Below, one piece after another: positions 10,787 to 18,739 of a DNA stretch of 37,160 bases; the first letter of the stretch is position 1; each line of letters opens with the position of its first letter. The notes under the pieces were generated by a model. That model saw only the letters and a list, made by a program, of their open reading frames with translations, was not told where the DNA came from and made no database searches. A program made the position numbers and the translations under genes. The DNA is from Pseudomonadota bacterium (lineage in GTDB: Bacteria; Pseudomonadota; Gammaproteobacteria; Burkholderiales; SG8-39): NCBI GenBank assembly GCA_026399375.1, contig JAPLRD010000170.1, forward strand, positions 1-37,160. Direction: 5' to 3'.

Positions 10787-11827
10787 TTGCATACAACACA
10801 CTGCGCGGCGATTCGAGTCTTCTCCGCCGCTTTGTTTCTGGCCGCAGCCGCGCTGCTTTGCTCCGGTGCCGCCAGCGCAGCCGACAAGGTGTCGCTGCGC
10901 ATCAACTTCACGCCCTGGGGCATGCACGGCCCGCTTTTCGGCGGCAAGGCGCAGGGTATGTACACGCAGGAGGGCATCGATCTCGAAATCCGGCCGCCGT
11001 CGGCAGGCCAGCAGAACGAGGTCTTTATCGGCACGGGGCGCGAGCAGTTCGGTCTCGCCAATGCGGATTCGTTCGTGAAGGCGCGGGCCAGCGGAATTCC
11101 CGTCGTCGCCATCATGGCCGACGAGCCGGACAATCCGTTTTCGGTGATCACCCTGAAAAAGGCCGGCATCGACAGCCCGGAAAAGATGAAAGGCATGAAG
11201 CTCGCGTGGTTCCAGTCCAACGTCATCGGCCTGGTCGAGCCGGTCCTGCACAAGGGCGGCCTCACCCGCAAAGACATCGAATTCGTGATGGTGGCACGCG
11301 GCGCCGAGGTGCAGATGCTGGCGGCGGGGCAGGTGAACGGACTGTTCGGCTACTCCTTCGGCCAGGCGCTGACGCTGGAGCAGAAGGGATTCCCGGTCAA
11401 CGTGATGCCGGTGCGCGACTACGGCGTGAAGTTCTACGGCACGGTCTTCTATACCAGCGAGGCGCTCTTGAAGAGCAACCCGGACCTGGTCAAGCGCTTC
11501 GTGCGGGCGACCATGAAGAGCATGATCTGGACGCACGACAACACCGAGGCGGCGATGAAAGAGGTGGTCGCAGTGTCCCCCGATCGTGACCTGAAGCTCG
11601 AAGCGCGAAAACTGCGGATGATCTACGACCTGTACAAGTCGCCGGATTACGCGCAGCGCTTCGGCCTGATGAACGACGAGAAATGGCAGTCGTCCATCAA
11701 CATTCTCGCCGAATCGGGCGACCTGCCGAAGAAGCCGAATCCGAAGGAGATGTACACCAACGTGTTCGTCGAGGCTCTGGACGAAGCCAAGACGCTGGCG
11801 AACGTCATCAAACAGCCGGCGAAGTGA
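10787..11827 (+). CDS. NMT1/THI5-like ABC substrate-binding protein
   Basis: 346 residues from a TTG at 10787. This start is chosen because AAGGAG (10775-10780) lies six bases upstream and a signal peptide follows at once (residues 8-31, cut after SGAASA). In-frame ATGs at 10748 and 10766 lack such a site and the first lies inside the palindromic element. The mature protein opens VSLRINFTPWGMHGPLFGGKAQGMYTQEGIDLEI, the pattern of ThiY/SsuA-type periplasmic receptors, then has QFGLANADSFVKA, SPEKMKGMKLAW and FKARG-like loops. Such proteins bind pyrimidine, sulfonate, nitrate or aromatic ligands. The ligand here is unknown; the hydrolase genes downstream favour a nitrogen-containing one. Confidence 0.9.
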   Translation: MHTTHCAAIRVFSAALFLAAAALLCSGAASAADKVSLRINFTPWGMHGPLFGGKAQGMYTQEGIDLEIRPPSAGQQNEVFIGTGREQFGLANADSFVKARASGIPVVAIMADEPDNPFSVITLKKAGIDSPEKMKGMKLAWFQSNVIGLVEPVLHKGGLTRKDIEFVMVARGAEVQMLAAGQVNGLFGYSFGQALTLEQKGFPVNVMPVRDYGVKFYGTVFYTSEALLKSNPDLVKRFVRATMKSMIWTHDNTEAAMKEVVAVSPDRDLKLEARKLRMIYDLYKSPDYAQRFGLMNDEKWQSSINILAESGDLPKKPNPKEMYTNVFVEALDEAKTLANVIKQPAK

Positions 11828-11836
11828 AGCTGCGTG

Positions 11837-12631
11837 ATGGCGGATAGCGGAACCCGCGCCGGCATTTCCATTTCGGCGGTCGAGGTGACCTATGGCGTCG
11901 GCTCGCGCGAGCCGGTCCATGCCCTGGCTCCGATCGACCTGGAGATCGCCGACGGCTCGTTCGTTTCTCTCGTCGGCCCTTCCGGCTGCGGCAAGAGCAC
12001 GCTGCTGCGCGTGGTCGCCGACCTGATGCCGCCCACGCGCGGCCGGGTCAGGATCAACGATGACGCGCCCGGGACGCTGCGGCGCGCCGGACGCATCGGC
12101 TTGGTGTCGCAACAAGCCAACTTGATGCCCTGGCTGGACATCGAAAGCAACGTGCGGCTGCTGGAGGACCTGGTCGCGGCCAAGGACGCGCAGGCGGTGC
12201 GCACGCAAAACGTGAGCAGCCTCCTCGAGATCGTCGGCCTCAAGGGTTTCGAAAGAAAACTGCCGCACCAGCTTTCAGGCGGCATGCAGCAGCGCGCTTC
12301 GCTGGCGCGCGCACTGGCGCTGGACCCGGCGATATTGCTCATGGACGAGCCGTTCGCGGCATTGGACGAAATCACGCGCGACCGCATGGCCTTCGAGCTG
12401 ATGCGCATCTGGGAGAGCTACCGGAAAACGGTGATATTCATCACCCACTCTCTGGCCGAAGCGGTGTTGCTGTCCGACCGCGTGGTGCTGATGTCGGCGC
12501 GCCCGGGCCGTATCCACAAGGTGTACGACATCGACCTGCCGCGCCCGCGCAACCAGGAGACCCGGCTGTCGGATCAGTTCATCCATACCGTCGGCCAGAT
12601 CAACCGCGAACTGTACAAGGTGATGCTGTGA
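11837..12631 (+). CDS. ABC transporter ATP-binding protein (SsuB/TauB/ThiZ type)
   Basis: 264 residues from the ATG at 11837, nine bases after the binding-protein stop. Walker A is GPSGCGKST (47-55), the Q-loop is VSQQANLMPW, the signature is LSGGMQQRASLARAL, Walker B is ILLMDEPFAALDE, and the switch His lies in FITHSLAEAVLLSDRVVLM. It is the cytoplasmic ATPase that powers the permease at 9748. Its TGA overlaps the GTG start of the isochorismatase-like gene by four bases (GTGA), which ties the catabolic genes to the importer in one translationally coupled unit. Confidence 0.95.
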   Translation: MADSGTRAGISISAVEVTYGVGSREPVHALAPIDLEIADGSFVSLVGPSGCGKSTLLRVVADLMPPTRGRVRINDDAPGTLRRAGRIGLVSQQANLMPWLDIESNVRLLEDLVAAKDAQAVRTQNVSSLLEIVGLKGFERKLPHQLSGGMQQRASLARALALDPAILLMDEPFAALDEITRDRMAFELMRIWESYRKTVIFITHSLAEAVLLSDRVVLMSARPGRIHKVYDIDLPRPRNQETRLSDQFIHTVGQINRELYKVML

Positions 12632-13302
12632 GCGCCGGCGCCCGGGAATTCGATCCGTCGTGGCTGCCGCGCAGCGCGCTGCTGCTGGTCGACATGAACC
12701 GTTCGCACCTCGACCACTCGATCGGACACCTGCTGGTCGAAGAGAAGGAAGCGGCGCGGATCATCGAGCGTGCGGCGCAGGTGCGCGACGCGTTCTCGGC
12801 CGGCGGCCGTCCGGTGATCTTCGTGCGCACGCACCATCGGCAGGACGCGCGCAGCGGCGAAATCGTGGACAACAAGAACCCGTTCTGGATGGCACAGCAC
12901 AGCCGCGCCATTCCCGGCCTGGGCAAGCAGCGCAAGTCGCTGGCGGTCGAAGGCGCGCCCGTCACGCAGATCGTGGCCGCGCTTGCACCTCGCCCGGGGG
13001 ATTTCACCGTTTTCAAACACCGTTACAGCCCTTTCGACAACACCGATCTGGAACTGCTGCTGCGAAACCTGCACATCGAAACGCTGGTGATCGCGGGCGT
13101 GAACACGAACAATTGCGTGCTTTGCAGTTGCTTCGAGGCCTTCAACCGCGACTACCGCGTGGTGGTGCTGGAGGACGTCTGCGCCAGCATGAACGGCCCG
13201 GAATATCACGCCGCGGCAATCAAGTTGATAGCCGCGGCGCTGGGCTGGGTGGTGCACTCGGACGAGGTGATCGCCTGCCTGCTCGAGAGGGCCCCTGCAT
13301 GA
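12628..13302 (+). CDS. Isochorismatase-like cysteine hydrolase
   Basis: 224 residues from the GTG at 12628. The catalytic triad of the isochorismatase/nicotinamidase fold is visible: Asp22 in ALLLVDMN, Lys130 in FTVFKHRYSPF, and nucleophile Cys163 in AGVNTNNCVLCSCFEAF, followed by YRVVVLEDVCAS. Members hydrolyse amides, ureides and carbamoyl compounds (nicotinamidase, RutB, N-carbamoylsarcosine amidohydrolase); the presence of Cys points to amide rather than ether hydrolysis. The start overlaps the ATPase stop and the gene's own stop overlaps the ATG of the next gene, so it is firmly inside the operon. The specific substrate is unknown. Confidence 0.93.
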   Translation: MSAGAREFDPSWLPRSALLLVDMNRSHLDHSIGHLLVEEKEAARIIERAAQVRDAFSAGGRPVIFVRTHHRQDARSGEIVDNKNPFWMAQHSRAIPGLGKQRKSLAVEGAPVTQIVAALAPRPGDFTVFKHRYSPFDNTDLELLLRNLHIETLVIAGVNTNNCVLCSCFEAFNRDYRVVVLEDVCASMNGPEYHAAAIKLIAAALGWVVHSDEVIACLLERAPA

Positions 13303-14420
13303 CGACGAGAGATCGCATGCCCTGCCTGACCGTCGGCGACGATGCGTTCGAGCGCGGGCTTGCCCACGGCAAGGCGTTCAGCGCGGATGTCGCGGCGAAC
13401 GTGGAGACCTATTTGCGCCGTTTCGAGGCCTCGGGCCTTGCGCGTGGCGAAGCATTTGACGAAGCGCGCCGCTGGCTGCAGTCGATGGAGGCGCAGAACC
13501 CCGAATACGTCGAAGAGATGCGCGGGATCGCCAGGGGCGCGGCGCAGTCGGAAGACGCCGTCGGCCTTCTCAATGCGCGCTATGAAATCGCCTTCATGAT
13601 CTTCGGCAAGGACGCGCGCAGCCAGGGGCGCGCGGCGGCAGAGACCGACGGCTGCACCACCTTCGGCCTGTTGCCGGAAGTGTGCGCCGACGGCCATACC
13701 TGGCTAGGACAGAACTGGGACTGGCTGGAGGGCGTGCACCGGCACACGCTGGTGTTGCGCATCGAGCGTACGTCCAAACCCGCCCTTGTCTGCATGACTG
13801 AAGCGGGAATAGTCGGCGGCAAGATGGGCGTGAACGAGTGCGGCATCGGATTGGTGGAGAACGGGCTCGCGTCCAGCCATGACGGAGCCAACCCTTACCA
13901 GAAACCCTTTCACATGCGCTGTCGCGAAGTGCTCGACGCCGAGCGCTACGACCAGGCCCTTTCGTCCATCGTGGCAACGCACCGCACCTGTTCCGCCAAT
14001 TTCGTGATCGGTGCGGCGGGCGGCGAAATCATCGATTTCGAAACCAGTCCCGACCACGTGAGCTATCTGCATCCGGTCGGCGGCATCGTCAGCCATTCGA
14101 ACCATTTCATCAGCGCCGGACACGGCGAATCGCAGATGGAAAAGATCGCGCCGAACACGCTGTTTCGCGCCGCAAGAATCCGTCGGCTGCTGCAGCAGGG
14201 CGGTGGTCGCATCGACATCGAACGCATGCAGGCGGCGATGCGCGACCACTTCAGCGCGCCGCATTCGCTCTGCCGGCACCCGGACCCGCGCCAGCCCGAG
14301 TCCAAGCGGACCATGACGGCGGGCGCTGTGCTGATCGACCTCGACGACCGGATCATGCACGTTGCGGACGGGCCGCCGTGCGAGAACCGGTTCTTTCCGT
14401 TTCCCGTGCGCGGTCACTGA
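13299..14420 (+). CDS. C45-family Ntn hydrolase (acyl-CoA:6-APA acyltransferase-like)
   Basis: 373 residues; the ATG at 13299 overlaps the previous TGA (ATGA). The family is that of fungal isopenicillin N acyltransferase: a proenzyme cut before a catalytic Cys. Here the cut site and nucleophile are Gly118-Cys119 in ETDGCTTFGLLP, followed by the conserved GQNWDW, TEAGIVGGKMGVNECGIGLVENGL and, near residue 268, SHSNHF. The N-terminal 118 residues form the usual helical segment with ERGLAHG near the start and EYVEEMRGIARGA. Bacterial members hydrolyse or transfer acyl groups on amides, with mostly unknown substrates. In this operon it is a second, unrelated C-N bond hydrolase. Confidence 0.92.
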   Translation: MTTRDRMPCLTVGDDAFERGLAHGKAFSADVAANVETYLRRFEASGLARGEAFDEARRWLQSMEAQNPEYVEEMRGIARGAAQSEDAVGLLNARYEIAFMIFGKDARSQGRAAAETDGCTTFGLLPEVCADGHTWLGQNWDWLEGVHRHTLVLRIERTSKPALVCMTEAGIVGGKMGVNECGIGLVENGLASSHDGANPYQKPFHMRCREVLDAERYDQALSSIVATHRTCSANFVIGAAGGEIIDFETSPDHVSYLHPVGGIVSHSNHFISAGHGESQMEKIAPNTLFRAARIRRLLQQGGGRIDIERMQAAMRDHFSAPHSLCRHPDPRQPESKRTMTAGAVLIDLDDRIMHVADGPPCENRFFPFPVRGH

Positions 14421-14439
14421 ATAGGGGCCCCGTAGACCC

Positions 14440-15585
14440 ATGACATCAAAGGCAATCCGCATCATTTTCGAAGGCGCGACCGGCCGTCTCGGCAATGCGC
14501 AGCACCTGCGCGCCCTGCTTGCGATTCGGGCCCAGGGCGGCATAGCGCTCAAAGGGGGCGAGAGGCTGACGCCGGAACCGGTATTGCTGGGCAGAAATCC
14601 CGATAAGCTGAAGACGCTGGCCTCCGCGCACGGTTTGAGCTGGAGCACGGACAGCGCCCCGCTGCTCGCCGACAAAGCCAACGAAATCTATTTCGATGCC
14701 AGCGTGACCGCAGGGCGGTTCGAGCGCGCGCAGAAGGCGATTGCAGCGGGCAAGCACGTCTATCTGGAAAAGCCGGTCGCAGATTCGCTGGTGCACGCCC
14801 TGGAACTTGCCTCGGCGGCGCAGCGCGCCGGCGTCAGGCACGGCGTGGTGCAGGACAAGCTTTTTTTGCCCGGCCTGCACAAGATGCGCAAGGTGATCGG
14901 GTCCGGATTCCTGGGGAAGATCCTTTCGGCGAAGCTGGATTTCGGCTGGTGGGTGTTCGACGGCGAACTCTATCCGGCGCAGCGCTCGAGCTGGAACTAT
15001 CGCAGGTGCGACGGCGGCGGGCTGGTGCTGGACATGTTTCCGCACTGGCGCTACATCATCGACCGCCTGCTGGGCGACATCCGCGCGGTGTCCTGCCGAG
15101 TGGCCACGCTGGTGCCGCAGCGGCGCGACGAGGCCGGCCAGCCCTACGCCGTGGATGTCGAAGACTCGGCGCTCGCGACTTTCGAACTGGCCGGCGGCGC
15201 ACTGGTGGAGGTCAACTCGTCCTGGGCCACGCGCGTCAAGCGCGACGACATGTTCACCCTGCAGATCGACGGCACGCAGGGCTCGGTCTCGTGCGGCTTG
15301 CATCGCTGCAGCGTGCAGCCGCTTGCGGCGACGCCCAGTCCGCAGTGGAACATCGAAGCGGAGCGGAGCGAAAACTTCGACGATCAATGGCAGCTGGTTC
15401 CGGACGTGGACGCCTATCAGAATCCATATCGTGCGGGCTGGGAGCTGTTCCTGCGGCATGTTGCAGACGGTGCGCCTTTTCCGTCGCCCCTGATCGAGGG
15501 CGCAAAGGGGTTGCAGCTGGTGGACGGGTGTTACCGCAGCCACGCAGAACGGCGCTGGGTCGATCTCCCGGCGCTGTCGATCTGA
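14440..15585 (+). CDS. Gfo/Idh/MocA-family NAD(P)-dependent oxidoreductase
   Basis: 381 residues, starting 19 bases after the previous stop. The N-terminal Rossmann domain has a nucleotide loop GATGRLGN (about 13-20) rather than the common GxGxxG, then the family hallmark EKP in VYLEKPVADS near residue 110. The C-terminal half is the alpha/beta catalytic domain (KLDFGWWVFDG; GGGLVLDMFPHWRYIIDRLLGDI; VDVEDSALATFELAGGALVEVNSSW), with the MFPHW His in the position of the usual catalytic His. The family mostly oxidises or reduces polyols, sugars and related hydroxy or imino compounds. Its place in the operon suggests that it acts on the product or precursor of the hydrolases. Confidence 0.92.
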   Translation: MTSKAIRIIFEGATGRLGNAQHLRALLAIRAQGGIALKGGERLTPEPVLLGRNPDKLKTLASAHGLSWSTDSAPLLADKANEIYFDASVTAGRFERAQKAIAAGKHVYLEKPVADSLVHALELASAAQRAGVRHGVVQDKLFLPGLHKMRKVIGSGFLGKILSAKLDFGWWVFDGELYPAQRSSWNYRRCDGGGLVLDMFPHWRYIIDRLLGDIRAVSCRVATLVPQRRDEAGQPYAVDVEDSALATFELAGGALVEVNSSWATRVKRDDMFTLQIDGTQGSVSCGLHRCSVQPLAATPSPQWNIEAERSENFDDQWQLVPDVDAYQNPYRAGWELFLRHVADGAPFPSPLIEGAKGLQLVDGCYRSHAERRWVDLPALSI

Positions 15586-15612
15586 CAGTCCTATTCCCGA
15601 GCGAAAGCAGAC

Positions 15613-16857
15613 ATGACTTTTGACCTGATCGTACGCAATGCGCGCCTTGCCGACGCGGACGCCGAGGCGCCACCGGTTGATCTAGGCATACGGGACGGGC
15701 GTTTTGCCGCGATCCAGCCCGGGCTCGCAGGGTCGGCGCGGGAAACGCTGGACGCCGGCGGACGCCTCGTTTCGCCGGGCTTCGTGGAAACGCACATTCA
15801 TCTGGACAAGGCCTGCACCATCGACCGCTGCGAATGCGAAACCACTCGCTTTCCGCACGGCGCGATGGCGCGCGTGTCCTCGATCAAGCACACGTTCACG
15901 GTCGAGGACGTGCATGAGCGCGCCCGGCGCACCCTGGAAAAATGCATCGCGCACGGCTGCACGCTGATGCGCACCCATGTGGAGGTCGATCCCAAGGTCG
16001 GAATGCGCGGCTTCGAGGGCGTAAAGGCGTTGATAAAGGAGTACGCCTGGGCTGTCGACATGGAGATCTGCGTCATGCCGCAGGAGGGGATGCTGAACAA
16101 TCCGGGCACGGAGGAAATGATGGTCCGCGCGCTGAAGGACGGCGCGCGCGTGATCGGCGCGGCGCCGACCTACGATGCGGACCCTGCAGCCCAGATCAGG
16201 CGCGTGTTCGAACTTGCGCGCGAGTTCGACGTGGATATCGACATGCATCTGGATTCCGGTTCGTCGGCATCGCACCTGGACACCCTGCTGGTGTGCGAAC
16301 TGGCGCAGAAATACGGCTGGGGCGGCCGGGTGGCCATCGGCCATGTCTCGAAAATCTCGACCATGCCCGTTGCGGATTTCGACAAGATCGCGCAACTCCT
16401 GCGCGACAGCGGCGTGGCGCTGACCGTGCTGCCGTCCACCGACCTGTATCTGTCCGGGCGTGACCAGGAGTTCAACGTGCGCCGCGGCGTGGTGGACGCA
16501 AACCGCCTGGTGCGGCTGGGCGTCAACTGCTCGGTGAGTTCCAACAACATACTCAACGCGTTCACCCCCATGGGCGACGGACAGCTGATCCGGCAGGCCA
16601 ATCTCTACGCCAACATCGTCCAGCGCGCCATGCCGGACGATCTGCGCGACACGTGGAACATGCTTACCCGGGGATCGGCGAAACTGATGCGCAGGGCCGA
16701 TTACGGCATTGCAACCGGCAACCCGGCCGATTTCGTGCTGGTCGATGCGCCCACCGTGGTGGATGCGCTGCGCGAGATCGCGCCGACGCTGGCCGGCTAC
16801 AGGAAGGGCCGGCGTACATTTACCCGCAATCCGGTGGAATTGCACCGTCCCGGCTAG
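15613..16857 (+). CDS. CodA-like metal-dependent amidohydrolase with altered active site
   Basis: 414 residues, aligning along most of its length with E. coli cytosine deaminase CodA. Shared: the His-x-His metal pair in FVETHIHLDKAC (His61, His63), MRTHVEVD, MPQEGM (the substrate-binding Gln), His212 in DMHLDSG, and His244 in GHVSK, plus the C-terminal GNPADFVLVDAP. Changed: the CodA catalytic Glu217 aligns with Ser215, and metal/catalytic Asp313 aligns with Asn311 in SVSSNNILNAFTPMGD. It may therefore bind one metal differently or do chemistry other than cytosine deamination; related subgroups with Asn here may exist. The ATG at 15613 lies 27 bases after the preceding stop. The ribosome-binding site is weak. 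Confidence 0.92.
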   Translation: MTFDLIVRNARLADADAEAPPVDLGIRDGRFAAIQPGLAGSARETLDAGGRLVSPGFVETHIHLDKACTIDRCECETTRFPHGAMARVSSIKHTFTVEDVHERARRTLEKCIAHGCTLMRTHVEVDPKVGMRGFEGVKALIKEYAWAVDMEICVMPQEGMLNNPGTEEMMVRALKDGARVIGAAPTYDADPAAQIRRVFELAREFDVDIDMHLDSGSSASHLDTLLVCELAQKYGWGGRVAIGHVSKISTMPVADFDKIAQLLRDSGVALTVLPSTDLYLSGRDQEFNVRRGVVDANRLVRLGVNCSVSSNNILNAFTPMGDGQLIRQANLYANIVQRAMPDDLRDTWNMLTRGSAKLMRRADYGIATGNPADFVLVDAPTVVDALREIAPTLAGYRKGRRTFTRNPVELHRPG

Positions 16858-16900
16858 CTCGAGGCACGCCGCGCCTGTTGGCGGCAGGGAATTGGAAATC

Positions 16901-18061
16901 ATGATCGTGAAAGCAAGAGAGTCCGCTGTGCCGGGGTCGGAGGCGCAGTGCCCGGCCATTCTGGGCAATCGCGTCGAACTGCAGCTGCTCACCACGCTGC
17001 GCTGCAACCTCAAGTGCACCTATTGCTCCCTCGGCGTGGGCGAGGTGCTCGGCTCGCAGCGCGAGATCACCTATACGCTCGATCAGCTGGATGCCTTCAT
17101 CGAGGCGCAGCTCGCCGGCAAGGAGATCTACATCACCTTCTACGGCGGCGAGCCGACGCTGAACCTCGACCTGATGATCGCGGTGATGCGGCGCTATCCG
17201 GAGTATCGCTTTCAGCTGCAGACCAACGGCACGCTGCTTGACGATCTGCCGGATTGGGTGTTGGCGCGGCTGTCCAATATCCTGGTGTCGATCGACGGCG
17301 GCGAGAGCGTTACCGACGGCTATCGCGGGCGCGGCATCTACCGGCAGGTAGTAAAGAACGTCCGCGCAATCCGTTCGCGGCTGGGCGGCACGCTGACGGC
17401 GCGCGTCACCTGGAGCAGCGCGGACACCAGCTTCGAGGAACTGGACCAGCTGACGCAGTACTTCGATTACATCTATTTTCAGTTCGTGGCGCAGGAGGGC
17501 GCATACGCCGAGGAGGCGCTCGTCAAAAAGCGCGAGGTGATCGCGAAACTGGTGGAGCGGTTCTTCGCCGGCGACACGCTCTATCCCTTCATCCCGATCA
17601 TGGGTACGGTGCGCAACAAGGTGCTGCCCTCGCGCGCGGAGGAGTTGTGCGCAGGGATGACGCAATGCCGCACGTCCACGCATATCCTGAACGTCATGCC
17701 CGACGGCAAGATCTACCCCTGCCCGGACCTGTTATATCTGCCGGAGATGCTGCAGGGCGACGTGGTTGCGAACTGGCTCAGGCGCAGCCCGCTGCAACCG
17801 CATCCGGACATGCCCTGCGAGCGCTGCGGCGCGTTCAAGTTCTGCCGCCGCAATTGCATGAAGAACCTGTATCTGGCTTACGTAAAGGGCGAGCAAACCT
17901 ACCGCGAAAGCGTGGTGGAGCCGATCTGCGATCTGGTGAGATTCCTGGGCGAGGAGGTAGACCGGCACGATCCGCACGCCTGGTACGCGCGCATGCCCCT
18001 GGCGGTGCGCGACGTGGTCGCGGGCTGCCCGGTCTACGAGTACGTCGAGGTCATGCCCTGA
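16901..18061 (+). CDS. Radical SAM enzyme with SPASM-like C-terminal cysteines
   Basis: 386 residues from the ATG at 16901 (a longer frame into the previous gene has no start signals). The radical SAM cluster motif CNLKCTYC (Cys35, Cys39, Cys42) is followed by the GGEP-type motif FYGGEPTLN. The C-terminal third carries a SPASM/twitch-like set of cysteines: ELCAGMTQC, NVMPDGKIYPCPD, then CERCGAFKFCRRNC and EPICDL, enough for one or two extra Fe-S clusters. Such enzymes modify peptides or proteins (sulfatase maturases, RiPP and quinone-cofactor maturation). No precursor peptide was recognised nearby. It lies 43 bases after the amidohydrolase on the same strand and is the last gene of the cluster. 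Confidence 0.92.
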   Translation: MIVKARESAVPGSEAQCPAILGNRVELQLLTTLRCNLKCTYCSLGVGEVLGSQREITYTLDQLDAFIEAQLAGKEIYITFYGGEPTLNLDLMIAVMRRYPEYRFQLQTNGTLLDDLPDWVLARLSNILVSIDGGESVTDGYRGRGIYRQVVKNVRAIRSRLGGTLTARVTWSSADTSFEELDQLTQYFDYIYFQFVAQEGAYAEEALVKKREVIAKLVERFFAGDTLYPFIPIMGTVRNKVLPSRAEELCAGMTQCRTSTHILNVMPDGKIYPCPDLLYLPEMLQGDVVANWLRRSPLQPHPDMPCERCGAFKFCRRNCMKNLYLAYVKGEQTYRESVVEPICDLVRFLGEEVDRHDPHAWYARMPLAVRDVVAGCPVYEYVEVMP

Positions 18062-18178
18062 GCCGCGCGGCGCGGGATGACACGCTTGCACCGGGCCATT
18101 TGCTTTCTGGCAAGCGCAAATGCAGAACCTCCGCTTGCGCACGTGGAGAGGTAGGGCGGGGCTCAAAGCCGGAATTCG

Positions 18179-18598
18179 TCACCCGAGTTCGCGCTTCTCG
18201 TCCACGCAAAGCAGTCGCACGCGTCCCTGCGCCACGAGCTGCTCTTTTTCATCGCGAATCCACGCCTCCCATACCTGGCTCGTCCGTCCTCGGGTAACGG
18301 GCCTTGCCAATGCGTGCAGCTTTCCGGAGCGCACGGCCCGGATGAAGGACGTGCTGTTCTCCAGGCCGACGATGCGCTGGCCTCGCGGGTGCGCGACGAC
18401 TGCGGCACCGATGGAGGCGAGCGTCTCGATCACGCCGCAATGCACGCCGCCGTGCACGATGCCGTAGCCCTGGTGGTGTTTTTCGCTCACGACCCACTCG
18501 CAGCTGACCTCTTCGGGCGTCGCCGCGAGGATCACGATCCCCATCTCCTTTACCCAACCCGGAAGGGCGTTGACCATGGTGGCGAAGTCAATTGTCAT
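18179..18598 (-). CDS. PaaI-type hotdog-fold thioesterase
   Basis: 139 residues; the ATG at 18598 has CGGAG about six bases upstream. The hotdog-fold signature is HHQGYGIVHGGVHCGVIETLASIGAAVVAH, with HGG and the Glu that usually activates water in the PaaI/YbgC group; ENSTSFIRAVRSGKLHALARPVTRGRTSQVWEAWI is the second half of the fold. These homotetrameric cytoplasmic enzymes cleave acyl-CoA thioesters, often in aromatic catabolism. The gene is convergent with the radical SAM gene and divergent from the DUF3334 gene, so it seems to be a single-gene unit. The acyl substrate is not evident. Confidence 0.9.
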   Translation of the reverse strand: MTIDFATMVNALPGWVKEMGIVILAATPEEVSCEWVVSEKHHQGYGIVHGGVHCGVIETLASIGAAVVAHPRGQRIVGLENSTSFIRAVRSGKLHALARPVTRGRTSQVWEAWIRDEKEQLVAQGRVRLLCVDEKRELG

Positions 18599-18688
18599 TG
18601 ATTGCTCCGAATGGCTGCCAAAATTTTCGACGCGACCCGGGCATTCTAGAGGCCCTCGGAGAGCGAATCCAATGCAATATTCGTTGGC

Positions 18689-18694
18689 TATGAT
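18689..18694 (+). promoter_or_regulatory. Possible -10 hexamer for the DUF3334 gene
   Basis: TATGAT in the AT-rich patch GGCTATGATATAAATC, 46 bases before the ATG at 18740, in the divergent gap 18599-18739. No good -35 hexamer is found at the right distance, so this rests on the -10 alone. Confidence 0.3.
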
Positions 18695-18739
18695 ATAAAT
18701 CGGGCATTTCCCCTCCTATTGCAAGGGTGCAAAAGAATC

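Noticed and set aside
18098-18121. ATTTGC...GCAAAT hairpin after the radical SAM gene
   Set aside because: Six-base arms around a 12-base loop and no T run. Too weak to call a terminator.
18118-18467. Plus-strand frame starting MQNLRLRTWRGR after the radical SAM gene, considered as a precursor peptide
   Set aside because: It continues antisense into the thioesterase gene, has no ribosome-binding site and no leader/core character.
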